Positions 7,977 to 16,337 of a stretch of 64,000 nt of DNA are shown here, one piece after another. Below the pieces are notes generated by a model. It was not told the DNA's origin. It made no database searches and worked only from the letters and a program-made list of their open reading frames with translations. Each line of letters begins with the position of its first letter. Positions within the stretch are counted from its first letter, which is position 1. The stretch is from Streptomyces sp. NBC_00289 (GTDB taxonomy: Bacteria > Actinomycetota > Actinomycetes > Streptomycetales > Streptomycetaceae): the NCBI RefSeq assembly GCF_041435115.1, contig NZ_CP108046.1:2294001-2358000 (forward strand), read 5' to 3'. The translations under genes were made by a program, and so were the position numbers.

Positions 7977-9047
7977 ATGGATCTGCCGGTGATGCCGCCC
8001 GTGAAGCCGATGCTCGCCAAGTCGGTGGCGAAGATCCCGCCCGGTATGCACTACGAGGCGAAGTGGGACGGCTTCCGGGCGATCGTGTTCCGCGACGGGG
8101 CCGAGGTCGAACTCGGCAGCCGCACCGGCAAGCCGCTGACCAGGTATTTCCCCGAACTGGTCGCGGCACTGAAGGAGCGGCTGCCCGAGCGCTGCGTACT
8201 GGACGGGGAGATCGTGATCGCACGGGAGGGGCGGCTGGACTTCGACGCGCTCACCGAGCGCATCCATCCGGCGGACTCCCGGGTGCGGACGCTGGCCGAG
8301 CGGACCCCATCCTCGTTCGTGGCCTTCGACCTGCTGGCGCTCGCCGACGAGTCGCTGCTGGACGTCCCGCTGAGCGACCGCAGGGCGCTGTTGACCGGGA
8401 CGCTGGCCGAGGTGACGGCTCCCGTGCACGTGGCGCCTGCGACGACCGACACCGAGGTGGCGCGGCAGTGGTTCGAGCAGTTCGAGGGCGCGGGCCTGGA
8501 CGGTGTCGTCGCCAAACCGCTCGACCTGCCGTACCGCCAGGACGAACGCGCCATGTTCAAGATCAAGCACGAGCGTACGGCGGATGTCGTCGTCGCCGGC
8601 TACCGCCTGCACAAGAGCGGCCCCGTCGTGGGCTCGCTGCTGCTGGGCCTGCACGACGAGCAGGGCAGGCTCCAGCACGTGGGGGTGTCCGCGGCCTTCT
8701 CCATGCTTCGGCGCGCCGAACTGGTCGAGGAGCTGGAGCCGCTGCGCATGACCGACGTCACGGGTCACCCGTGGGCGGCCTGGTCCGAGGCGGCGGCGCA
8801 CGAGTCGGCCCGGCTGCCGGGCGCGCCCAGCCGCTGGTCCGGCAAGAAGGACCTGTCCTGGGTACCGCTGCGGCCGGAGCGGGTGGCCGAGGTGGCGTAC
8901 GACCACATGGAGAACGGGGCGCGCTTCCGGCACACGGCCCGGTTCCGCCGCTGGCGGCCGGACCGTATGCCCGAGAGCTGCACGTACGCGCAACTGGAGG
9001 AACCGGTGAGCTATGACCTGGCGGAGATCCTCGGCCCGCCGGCGTGA
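7977..9047 (+). CDS. ATP-dependent DNA ligase (LigD/LigC-type)
   Basis: This 356-residue ligase has the nucleotidyltransferase motif EAKWDGFR with K29 as the adenylated lysine, then the LDGEIV motif, FVAFDLLAL, GLDGVVAKPLD and MFKIKHERTADVVVAGYR (motif V), followed by an OB-fold domain. It seals nicks in non-homologous end joining and probably works with the divergently transcribed LigD polymerase. The full length matches stand-alone Streptomyces ATP-dependent ligases. Its stop lies one base before the converging stop codon of the alcohol dehydrogenase gene. Confidence 0.94.
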   Translation: MDLPVMPPVKPMLAKSVAKIPPGMHYEAKWDGFRAIVFRDGAEVELGSRTGKPLTRYFPELVAALKERLPERCVLDGEIVIAREGRLDFDALTERIHPADSRVRTLAERTPSSFVAFDLLALADESLLDVPLSDRRALLTGTLAEVTAPVHVAPATTDTEVARQWFEQFEGAGLDGVVAKPLDLPYRQDERAMFKIKHERTADVVVAGYRLHKSGPVVGSLLLGLHDEQGRLQHVGVSAAFSMLRRAELVEELEPLRMTDVTGHPWAAWSEAAAHESARLPGAPSRWSGKKDLSWVPLRPERVAEVAYDHMENGARFRHTARFRRWRPDRMPESCTYAQLEEPVSYDLAEILGPPA

Positions 9048-9048
9048 C

Positions 9049-10239
9049 TCAGGGCTGCATCAGCACCTTGACCGCGCCGTCCTGCTTGCGCTGGAACATC
9101 TCGTACGCGTGCGGGGCGTCGGTGAGCGGCACGCGGTGGGTGGCGAAGTCGTCGACACCGAGCGGGTCCTCGTCGGTGAGGTACGGGATGATCTCGTCGC
9201 TCCAGCGGCGGACGTTGGCCTGGCCCATCCGTATCTGGATCTGCTTGTCGAACATCGTGAGCATCGGCAGCGGATCGGCCATGCCGCCGTACACCCCGGA
9301 GAGCGAGATGGTGCCGCCGCGCCGGACCAGCTCGATGGCGGTGTGCAGGGCGGCGAGCCGGTCGACGCTGAAGCGTTCCGAGAGCGGGCCGCTCAGCTTC
9401 CGGGGCAGCAGGGCGGAGGCGTTCTGGATCATGCGGGCGGCCGCACTGCCGTGTGCCTCGGTGCCCACCGCGTCGATCACGGCGTCCGGGCCGCGGCCGT
9501 CCGTCTGGTCGCGGATGGCCTGGACGAGTTCCTTCTCGGTGTCGAAGCTGCGGAGGTCGAACGTCTCCACGCCCCGGGCGCGGGCCCGGCGCATCCGGTC
9601 GCTCACCAGGTCCACGCCGAACACCCGGCCGGCGCCGCGCACCTGGGCGACCCGGCAGGCCATGTCCCCGATCGGGCCGAGGCCGAGCACCGCGACGCTG
9701 CCGCCCTCGGGGATGTCCGCGTAGGAGACCGCCTGCCAGGCGGTGGGCAGGACGTCGGAGAGGTAGACGAAGCGGTCGTCGGGCGGGCCCTCGGGGACCT
9801 TGATGGGGCCGAACTGCGCCTGCGGGACGCGCAGGTACTCGGCCTGGGCACCCGGTACGGCGCCGTACAGACGGGTGTAGCCGAACAGGGCGGCGCCCAT
9901 GCCCTCGCTGCTGACCTGGGTGGTCTCGCACTGGGTGGGCAGTCCGGTGATGCACATCCAGCAGTCGCCGCAGGCGATCTGGAACGGCACCACGACCCGG
10001 TCGCCGGCCGACAGGTCGGGCACCCCGGCGCCGACCTCCTCGACGATGCCCATGGGCTCGTGCCCGAGGATGTCGCCAGGGGTCATGAAGGGCGTGAGTA
10101 CCTCGTAGAGGTGCAGGTCGGAGCCGCACAGCCCGCTGGAGGTGATGCGGATGACGGCATCCGTCGGCTTCTCGATCCTCGGGTCGGGCACGTTGTCCAC
10201 CCGCACGTCCCGCTTGCCCTGCCAGGTCACTGCCTTCAT
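9049..10239 (-). CDS. Zinc-dependent alcohol dehydrogenase (formaldehyde-dehydrogenase-like)
   Basis: The protein of 396 residues starts at the ATG at 10239. It is a medium-chain dehydrogenase: GLCGSDLHLYE supplies the catalytic-zinc cysteine, GHEPMGIVEEVG the His/Glu pair, and the ACGDCWMCITGLPTQC segment the structural-zinc cysteines. The Rossmann motif is VAVLGLGPIGDMACRVA. The long insertion between the zinc lobes and the nucleotide domain fits the subgroup of glutathione-independent formaldehyde or threonine-type dehydrogenases. The substrate is not predictable. It converges on the ligase gene and diverges from a DUF3048 lipoprotein gene. Confidence 0.92.
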   Translation of the reverse strand: MKAVTWQGKRDVRVDNVPDPRIEKPTDAVIRITSSGLCGSDLHLYEVLTPFMTPGDILGHEPMGIVEEVGAGVPDLSAGDRVVVPFQIACGDCWMCITGLPTQCETTQVSSEGMGAALFGYTRLYGAVPGAQAEYLRVPQAQFGPIKVPEGPPDDRFVYLSDVLPTAWQAVSYADIPEGGSVAVLGLGPIGDMACRVAQVRGAGRVFGVDLVSDRMRRARARGVETFDLRSFDTEKELVQAIRDQTDGRGPDAVIDAVGTEAHGSAAARMIQNASALLPRKLSGPLSERFSVDRLAALHTAIELVRRGGTISLSGVYGGMADPLPMLTMFDKQIQIRMGQANVRRWSDEIIPYLTDEDPLGVDDFATHRVPLTDAPHAYEMFQRKQDGAVKVLMQP

Positions 10240-10432
10240 GGCGCGCACTCCCTGTGCCGAGTCGGCTGTCCGGTTCTGGGGTGGCGCCCGAGTACCCGGG
10301 GGCCGCGCCCCGAACCGCGACCGTGGGCTGATCGGCTCACTCGACGGGCGCGAGCAGAAGCGAACGGGTATAGCCACCGATGAACGTATAAGCGCACCAT
10401 CCCTGACACGAGAAGTGGTGGCCACGGTGGGC

Positions 10433-11443
10433 ATGAGACGCACGGCGCGCAGACCGCGCGCCAGAACGACGGTGGCGCTGCTGGCCGCCACGGTGACGGC
10501 CTCCCTGGCGGTGGGGTGCACGGGGCAGGGCGGCCCGGCCGACGACGGACGCGGGCAGCTGCGGACCCCGGTCCCGAGCCGCGCCACCGACAGCAGCCGA
10601 AGCCCCGGCCCCACCGGCACCGCCCGGACCGGCTCCGTACTCGCCGTGAAGATCGACAACGTGCCCGCGGCCCGGCCGCAGACCGGTCTGGACACCGCGG
10701 ACGTCGTGTACGCCGAGCAGGTCGAGGGCGGTCTGAGCCGCCTCATGGCGGTCTACGCGAGCAGGTTCCCCAAGGCCGTCGGGCCGGTGCGCAGCGCACG
10801 TGAGTCCGATCTCGAGCTGCTGCGCCAGTTCGACAGGCCGACGCTCGCCTTCTCCGGGGCACAGCACAAACTGCTGCCGCTCATCGACAAGGCGTCCCTG
10901 CGGGCGGCGCGGCCCGAGACGGTCTCCGACGCCTACTACCGCGGCTCCGGCAGAGTCTCACCGCACAACCTCTACCTGCGTCCCGCCCGGCTGGGCCCCT
11001 CGGCCCCGGGCTCCGACGCGCTGACGACCGGCTTCCACTACGGGGCCGCGCCCGCGGGCGGCACTCCGGAGACCTCGCGCACCGTCCGCTACCCGGCGGC
11101 CCGCTTCACCTTCACCTGGTCCGGCGACCGGGAGCGCTGGACGGTGTCCATGGACGGGACCCCCGCCGTGAGCCCGGGCGGGAAGCGGGTGGCACCCGCG
11201 ACGGTCGTCGTGCAGTACGTGAAGGTGCGCCGGTCCGCCTTCCACGACTTCCTCGGCAACAACACGCCGTACACGCAGACGGTGGGCACCGGGAAGGCGA
11301 CGGTGCTGCGCGACGGACGGGCCTACGACGTCGAGTGGTCGCGGCGGCGGGCCGTGGACGGCACGGAGTTCACCGCGCCGGACGGCACGCCGGTGAACTT
11401 CGCGCCCGGCCAGGTGTGGGTGGTGCTCGCGAAGGCGCCCTGA
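10433..11443 (+). CDS. DUF3048-domain lipoprotein
   Basis: From the ATG at 10433 the protein has 336 residues. The N-terminus is Arg-rich, then a hydrophobic segment ends in the lipobox LAVGC, so it should be lipid-anchored outside the membrane. The body matches the DUF3048 family: VKIDNVPAARPQTGLDTADVVYAEQVEGGLSRLMAVY, GPVRSAR and AFSGAQ, with a C-terminal domain that includes VQYVKV and GQVWVVL. No enzymatic role is established for the family. GTG codons at 10418 and 10427 are alternative starts in the same frame. The stop faces pcaV, convergently, across 51 bp. Confidence 0.88.
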   Translation: MRRTARRPRARTTVALLAATVTASLAVGCTGQGGPADDGRGQLRTPVPSRATDSSRSPGPTGTARTGSVLAVKIDNVPAARPQTGLDTADVVYAEQVEGGLSRLMAVYASRFPKAVGPVRSARESDLELLRQFDRPTLAFSGAQHKLLPLIDKASLRAARPETVSDAYYRGSGRVSPHNLYLRPARLGPSAPGSDALTTGFHYGAAPAGGTPETSRTVRYPAARFTFTWSGDRERWTVSMDGTPAVSPGGKRVAPATVVVQYVKVRRSAFHDFLGNNTPYTQTVGTGKATVLRDGRAYDVEWSRRRAVDGTEFTAPDGTPVNFAPGQVWVVLAKAP

Positions 11444-11494
11444 CCCCCGCCCGGCGGCGGACGCGCCGCGGTGAGGCCGGGTCGGCGGGCGTGC

Positions 11495-11962
11495 TCAGGG
11501 TCCGGTGGCGGCGAGGGGCTCCGTCGGGTTGCGGAGTCCCTCGGCCGCGTCCGAGACGCGCTGGATGAGGTCGAGGAACTGAGCCTGTTCGGCGCCGGAG
11601 AGGGGGGCCAGGAAGACCTGGTTCATCCGGGCCGTGCGGACGGTCAGCTTGCGGTGGGTGCGCGTCCCCTCCTCCGTGAGGCGCAGCAGGAAGCGGCGGC
11701 CGTCCTGCGGGTCGCGGACCTTGTCGAGCAGGCCGCGCCGGCCGAGCCTGCTGATCACCTCGGCGATGGTGGACCGGTCGAGCCCCACCCGTTCCCCCAC
11801 CGTGCGCTGGTCGAGACCCGGCTCCGCGACGAGCGCGTTGAGGACCGCGAACTGCGGCGAGGTGATCTCCTCGGAGACCATGGCGTTCCAGAGCAGGTAG
11901 TGCGCCTGCTGCAGCCGCCGGGCCAGGTGCCCGGGGTGGCTGCTGAGGTCCACGGCGGCCAT
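11495..11962 (-). CDS. pcaV: MarR-family repressor of protocatechuate catabolism
   Basis: The 155-residue protein starts at the ATG at 11962; longer frames upstream have no ribosome site. It has the MarR winged helix (SPQFAVLNALV, VGERVGLDRSTIAEVISRLGRRGLLDKV.DPQDGRRF). It lies divergent to pcaH, the position of PcaV in S. coelicolor, where the protein represses pca genes until protocatechuate binds. The N-terminal helix carries Arg15 in HLARRLQ, which I recall as the ligand-contacting residue of PcaV. The symbol rests on this position and on those features, not on an alignment. Confidence 0.88.
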   Translation of the reverse strand: MAAVDLSSHPGHLARRLQQAHYLLWNAMVSEEITSPQFAVLNALVAEPGLDQRTVGERVGLDRSTIAEVISRLGRRGLLDKVRDPQDGRRFLLRLTEEGTRTHRKLTVRTARMNQVFLAPLSGAEQAQFLDLIQRVSDAAEGLRNPTEPLAATGP

Positions 11963-12230
11963 GAGCGCTCCCGAAGTCGTCCGCGTCTCCGCGTCTTGCT
12001 GCTGCACTTTCGTTGGTGCACTGAAGGATACCCGTCGATGGCGCGACTGTCTCGGGGTTCCCACGCGTCGTTTACCTTGCGTTATTCGAGGGTCTTGACG
12101 CTGAAACGGTCCGGTGGCAGCGTGAGGGAACGTCACCGAAATACTCAGTGCCCTGATTAATTCTGGACCGGGCGCTCTGCATCGGCGTCGGCCAGGGGCC
12201 CGCCCTGGTCCTCGAACGGTAGGAACACCC
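11963..12230. promoter_or_regulatory. pcaV-pcaH divergent promoter region
   Basis: This 268-bp gap separates the repressor gene from the operon it probably controls. A TTGACG at about 12095-12100 could serve as a -35 for pcaH, but the matching -10 is weak. The pcaH start has AGGA about six bases upstream. I saw no perfect long palindrome to name as the PcaV operator. Confidence 0.4.
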
Positions 12231-13004
12231 ATGGAACTCACCCAGCAGGACATCGACCTGGAGATCGCGGCCGAACACGCCGCGTACGAGAAGCGGGTCG
12301 CCGACGGCGCGCCCGTCGAGCACCACCCGCGCCGCGACTACGCGCCCTACCGGTCCTCACTGCTGCGCCATCCCCGGCGGCCGCCGGTCGCCATCGACGT
12401 GAGCCAGGACCCGGAGCTGGTGGAACTGTCCTCGCCCACCTTCGGCGAGCGGGACATCACCGAGATCGACAACGACCTGACCCGGCACCACACCGGCGAG
12501 CCGATCGGCGAACGCATCACCGTCTCCGGCCGGCTCCTGAACCGCGGCGGGCGCCCGGTCCGCGGCCAGCTGGTCGAGATCTGGCAGGCCAACTCGGCCG
12601 GCCGCTACGCCCACCAGCGCGAACAGCACGACGCGCCGCTGGACCCCAACTTCACCGGCGTCGGCCGCACGCTCACCGACGACGACGGCTTCTACCGCTT
12701 CACCACCGTGCAGCCCGGCCCCTACCCGTGGCGCAACCACGTCAACGCCTGGCGGCCGGCGCACATCCACTTCTCCCTGTTCGGTGCGGCGTTCACCCAG
12801 CGGCTCGTGACCCAGATGTACTTCCCGAACGACCCGCTCTTCCCCTACGACCCGATCCTGCAGTCCGTGACGGACGACGCGGCCCGCCAGCGCCTGGTCG
12901 CCACCTACGACCACAGCCTGTCCGTGCCCGAGTTCTCGCTCGGCTACCACTGGGACATCGTGCTCGACGGCCCCTCCGCCACCTGGCTCGAAGAAGGACG
13001 CTGA
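12231..13004 (+). CDS. pcaH: Protocatechuate 3,4-dioxygenase, beta subunit
   Basis: The 257-residue protein is the iron-binding subunit of the intradiol dioxygenase that opens protocatechuate to 3-carboxy-cis,cis-muconate. The N-terminal helix-rich arm (EKRVADGAPVEHHPRRDYAPYRSS) is typical. Iron ligands can be assigned to Tyr in GRYAHQ, Tyr in PGPYPWRNHVNAW, and the two His of RPAHIHFS. The C-terminal QMYFPNDPLFPYDPI segment also matches. It opens the operon and is followed after six bases by pcaG. Confidence 0.97.
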   Translation: MELTQQDIDLEIAAEHAAYEKRVADGAPVEHHPRRDYAPYRSSLLRHPRRPPVAIDVSQDPELVELSSPTFGERDITEIDNDLTRHHTGEPIGERITVSGRLLNRGGRPVRGQLVEIWQANSAGRYAHQREQHDAPLDPNFTGVGRTLTDDDGFYRFTTVQPGPYPWRNHVNAWRPAHIHFSLFGAAFTQRLVTQMYFPNDPLFPYDPILQSVTDDAARQRLVATYDHSLSVPEFSLGYHWDIVLDGPSATWLEEGR

Positions 13005-13010
13005 CCTGCC

Positions 13011-13616
13011 ATGACGAAGATCGACACGAGCAGCCCGGAGAGCGTGCCGCCCACCCCGTCGCACACGGTCGGCCCCTTCTACGGGTACGCGCTGCCCTTC
13101 CCCGGCGGCGGGGACATCGCGCCCGTCGGCCACCCGGACACCATCACCGTGCAGGGACACGTGTACGACGGCGCGGGCCGGCCGCTGCCGGACGCCTTCG
13201 TGGAGCTGTGGGGGCCGGACCCGGACGGCAACCTGCCGACCACCGACGGCTCGATCCGGCGCGACCCGGCGACCGGCGGCTACCTGGGCCGCAACGGCGT
13301 GGAGTTCACCGGCTGGGGTCGCGTCCAGACCGACGCCAACGGCCACTGGTACGCCCGTACACTGCGGCCCGGCGCGCGCGGACGCAGCGCGCCCCACCTC
13401 AGCCTGTGCGTCTTCGCGCGCGGCCTGCTCGTGCACCTCTTCACCCGGATCTACCTGCCGGGCGACGAGGCGGCGCTGGCCGCGGACCCGCTGCTGTCCC
13501 GGGTGGAGGAAGAACGACGCGGCACGCTGATCGCGGCGGACGGCGGCCTCGGCACGTACCGTTTCGACATCCGCCTTCAGGGCGAAGGCGAAACGGTCTT
13601 CCTGGAGTTCCAGTGA
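13011..13616 (+). CDS. pcaG: Protocatechuate 3,4-dioxygenase, alpha subunit
   Basis: This 201-residue partner of PcaH has the intradiol fold without the full iron ligand set: SHTVGPFYGYALPF at the N-terminus, VQGHVYDGAGRPLPDAFVELW, and PHLSLCVFARGLLVHLFTRIYLP in place of the beta subunit's HIHF motif. Alpha and beta subunits form the catalytic protomer. Its stop overlaps the GTG of pcaB by four bases. Confidence 0.96.
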   Translation: MTKIDTSSPESVPPTPSHTVGPFYGYALPFPGGGDIAPVGHPDTITVQGHVYDGAGRPLPDAFVELWGPDPDGNLPTTDGSIRRDPATGGYLGRNGVEFTGWGRVQTDANGHWYARTLRPGARGRSAPHLSLCVFARGLLVHLFTRIYLPGDEAALAADPLLSRVEEERRGTLIAADGGLGTYRFDIRLQGEGETVFLEFQ

Positions 13617-14965
13617 CACCCTCTGCCGACCCGGCCGGCCCCGCCGACCCCGACACCGGCCTGCTCGCCCCCGGCTGGGCGGGCTCCGCGGCGGCGGCCG
13701 CGACCGGTGACACCGCCTATCTGCGGGCCCTCCTCGACGCGGAGACCGCCCTGACCCGGGCCCAGGCCTCGCTGGGCCTGGCACCTGCCGAGGCGGCGAC
13801 GGCGGTGACCGAGGCCGCCGACCCGGACCGCTTCGACGCACGCTCGCTCGCCGAGCGGGCCCGGGCCGGCGGCAACCCGGTGATCCCACTGGTCGCCGAG
13901 CTGACCAGGGCGGTCGGCGAGGAGCACGGTCCGTACGTGCACCGTGGCGCGACCAGCCAGGACATCATGGACACCGCGACGATGCTGGTCGCCCGGCGCG
14001 CGCTGGCCCCGGTCCTCGCCGACCTCGGCCGCACCGAGCGGGCCCTCGCCCGACTGGCCGCCGAACACCGGGACAGCGCGCTGCCGGGACGGACGCTCAC
14101 CCAGCACGCCGTACCCACGACGTTCGGGCTCAAGGCGGCCGGCTGGCGGTCGCTGGTGCTGGACGCGCGGGACAGGGTGAGCGCCGTACGCAACTCGCTG
14201 CCCGCCCAACTGGGCGGCGCGGCGGGGACCCTGGCGGCCTTCGGGGCGTACGGAGCGCCCGAGCCGGCCCTGCTGCCGCCCGCCTATGCCCGTGAGGTCG
14301 GCCTGCGGGCGGCCGACCTGCCCTGGCACACCCTGCGCACCCCGATCGCCGACCTCGCCGGGTGCCTGGCGTTCACGGCCGGGGCGCTGGGCAAGATCGC
14401 GGCGGACGTGCTCACCCTCTCCCGCACCGAGATCGCGGAGGTCGCGGAGGGCAGCGGCGGCGGGTCGTCGGCCATGCCGCACAAGGCGAACCCGGTACGG
14501 GCCACGCTCCTCGCCGCCGCGGCCCGGCGCGCGCCGCAGCTCGCGGCCACGCTCTACGCGGCGCTGGTCGCGGAGGACGAGCGGCCGGCCGGGGCCTGGC
14601 ACGCCGAGTGGGAACCGCTGCGGGACCTGCTCCGGCTGGCCGGCGGGGCGGCCCGGGACGCCGCCGAACTCGCCGAGGGACTGCGGGTCCGTCCGGACAC
14701 CATGCGGGAACACCTCGGACTCACCCACGGCTTGATCGTCTCCGAGCGGCTGTCGGCGGAACTGGCCGGACTGCTCGGCCGCGCCCGCGCCAGGTCCCTG
14801 CTCACCGACCTCGCCGAGCGCACGTACAACGAGAACCGCACCCTCGGTGAACTGCTGTCGGAGGTGCCCGAGTTGCGGGAGGCCGACCTCGCCGGACTCA
14901 CCGACCCCACCCGCTACACCGGCTGCGCCGGAGTCCTCACCGACCGTGCCCTGGAGCGACGTTGA
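13613..14965 (+). CDS. pcaB: 3-Carboxy-cis,cis-muconate cycloisomerase
   Basis: The 450-residue enzyme starts at the GTG overlapping the pcaG stop. It belongs to the fumarase/aspartase superfamily: the signature GSSAMPHKANPV, the HRGATSQDIMDTATM segment, and LTQHAVPTTFGLKAAGW are all present. It converts 3-carboxymuconate to 4-carboxymuconolactone. Length is close to bacterial PcaB. The frame stays open far upstream, but pcaG and the overlap fix the start. The stop overlaps the TTG of pcaL. Confidence 0.95.
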   Translation: MTPSADPAGPADPDTGLLAPGWAGSAAAAATGDTAYLRALLDAETALTRAQASLGLAPAEAATAVTEAADPDRFDARSLAERARAGGNPVIPLVAELTRAVGEEHGPYVHRGATSQDIMDTATMLVARRALAPVLADLGRTERALARLAAEHRDSALPGRTLTQHAVPTTFGLKAAGWRSLVLDARDRVSAVRNSLPAQLGGAAGTLAAFGAYGAPEPALLPPAYAREVGLRAADLPWHTLRTPIADLAGCLAFTAGALGKIAADVLTLSRTEIAEVAEGSGGGSSAMPHKANPVRATLLAAAARRAPQLAATLYAALVAEDERPAGAWHAEWEPLRDLLRLAGGAARDAAELAEGLRVRPDTMREHLGLTHGLIVSERLSAELAGLLGRARARSLLTDLAERTYNENRTLGELLSEVPELREADLAGLTDPTRYTGCAGVLTDRALERR

Positions 14966-16143
14966 CCGACACCCTCCTCAACCACCGCGCGGAGGGCCCC
15001 ACTTCCGCTCCCCCGCTGTTCCTCGGCCCCTCGCTGGGCACGTCGTACGCCCTGTGGGACGCGGTGGCACCGGAACTGTCCATCACCCACCGGGTGGTCC
15101 GCTGGGATTTGCCCGGGCACGGCGGCTCCCCGGCCGGTGCCATCGGTCCCGGCGCCACCGTCGGCGACCTGGCCGCACTGGTGCTCGCGCTCGCCGACGC
15201 GCTGGGCGTCGAACGGTTCGCGTACGCCGGGGTGTCGCTGGGCGGAGCGGTCGGACTGCATCTCGCCGCGCACCACCCGGAGCGGGTCTCGTCGCTGGCC
15301 GTGATCTGCTCGTCCGCCCACTTCAACGGCGCCGGGCCGTGGCAGGAGCGGGCCGCGCTGGTACGGCGCGAGGGGCTCGCCCAGCTCGCCGAGAGCGCCG
15401 ACTCCCGCTGGTTCACACCCGGGTTCACCGTGCCGGGGCTGGTGCGGGACCAGCGGGACGCCGACCCGGACGCGTACGCCGCCTGCTGCGACGCGCTGGC
15501 CGCCTTCGACCTGCGGGACCGGCTCCCGGAGATCTCCGTGCCCACGCTGCTGATCGCCGGCCGCGAGGACCGGGCGACGCCGCCGGCGCATCTGCGGGAG
15601 ATCGCGGACGCGGTGCCCGGCGCCACGCTCGTCGAGCTGCCGGGGGCCGCGCATCTGGCTCCCGCGCAATGCCCGGAGGCCGTGCTCACCGCGCTGCGCG
15701 CCCACTTCGGCGCCGGTGCCCGACGGGGCATGGCGGTACGGCGTGACGTGCTCGGCGACACCCACGTGGACCGGGCGCAGTCCCGGCAGACCCCGTTCAC
15801 CGCCCGCTTCCAGGACTTCATCTCGCGCTACGCCTGGGGCGAGATCTGGACCGACGAGACGCTCAGCCGCCGCGAGCGCAGCATGATCACCCTCACCGCG
15901 CTGGTCGCGCACGGCCACTACGACGAGCTGGCCATGCATGTGCGAGCGGCGCGGCGCAACGGGCTCACGCAGGACGAGATCGGTGCCGTGCTGCTCCAGA
16001 CGGCCGTGTACTGCGGGGTTCCGGCGGCGAACTCGGCGTTCGCCACGGCACAGCGAGTGCTCGCCGAGGAGGAGACGGAGCGGGAGGAGAGGGAGCGGGG
16101 GGAGCGGGAGGAGAAGGGGCACGAGGAGGGCGCTGCGGAGTGA
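14962..16143 (+). CDS. pcaL: 3-Oxoadipate enol-lactonase / 4-carboxymuconolactone decarboxylase fusion
   Basis: The 393-residue protein starts at a TTG overlapping the pcaB stop (TTGA). Residues 1-250 are an alpha/beta hydrolase with the nucleophile elbow GVSLGGA, an Asp in AGREDRATP and a His in GAAHLAP. Residues about 255-370 are a carboxymuconolactone decarboxylase domain (RTPFTARFQDFISRYAWGEIW, ALVAHGHYDELAMHVRAARRNGL). The PcaD-PcaC fusion, called PcaL, is known in actinobacteria and yields 3-oxoadipate. The C-terminus ends with a charged Glu/Arg run of about 25 residues that is not part of either domain. Confidence 0.95.
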   Translation: MTDTLLNHRAEGPTSAPPLFLGPSLGTSYALWDAVAPELSITHRVVRWDLPGHGGSPAGAIGPGATVGDLAALVLALADALGVERFAYAGVSLGGAVGLHLAAHHPERVSSLAVICSSAHFNGAGPWQERAALVRREGLAQLAESADSRWFTPGFTVPGLVRDQRDADPDAYAACCDALAAFDLRDRLPEISVPTLLIAGREDRATPPAHLREIADAVPGATLVELPGAAHLAPAQCPEAVLTALRAHFGAGARRGMAVRRDVLGDTHVDRAQSRQTPFTARFQDFISRYAWGEIWTDETLSRRERSMITLTALVAHGHYDELAMHVRAARRNGLTQDEIGAVLLQTAVYCGVPAANSAFATAQRVLAEEETEREERERGEREEKGHEEGAAE

Positions 16144-16160
16144 GCCTGCGGGCCCCGCCC

Positions 16161-16262
16161 ACTTGTCCGCTCCGTGAGTACGCGGGGTGCGCGCACTTGT
16201 CCGCTCCGTGAGTCCGCAGGGTGCGCGCACTTGTCCGCTCCGTGAGTCCGCAGGTTGCGCAC
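16161..16262. repeat. Three tandem copies of a 34-bp repeat
   Basis: Units begin ACTTGTCCGCTCCGTGAGT at 16161, 16195 and 16229, with a strict 34-bp period and only a few mismatches between copies. They occupy the gap between the convergent pcaL and LAL-type genes. There are no spacers, so this is a direct-repeat array and not CRISPR. Confidence 0.9.
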
Positions 16263-16337
16263 CTGGGCGCCGGGCGAGCCGTCGGTCGCGCGCAGTTGCC
16301 CGCAGGACAGGCCGCGTGGGGCGACGGCCGGCCCGGG

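Noticed and set aside
16161..16262. CRISPR array
   Set aside because: The 34-bp units are directly adjacent with no unique spacers and no cas genes occur in the window.
16144..16337. A frameshifted LuxR helix-turn-helix after the LAL-type stop
   Set aside because: All three reverse frames were read; none shows the LTPREREV-type start or the recognition helix, only the repeat-coded peptides.
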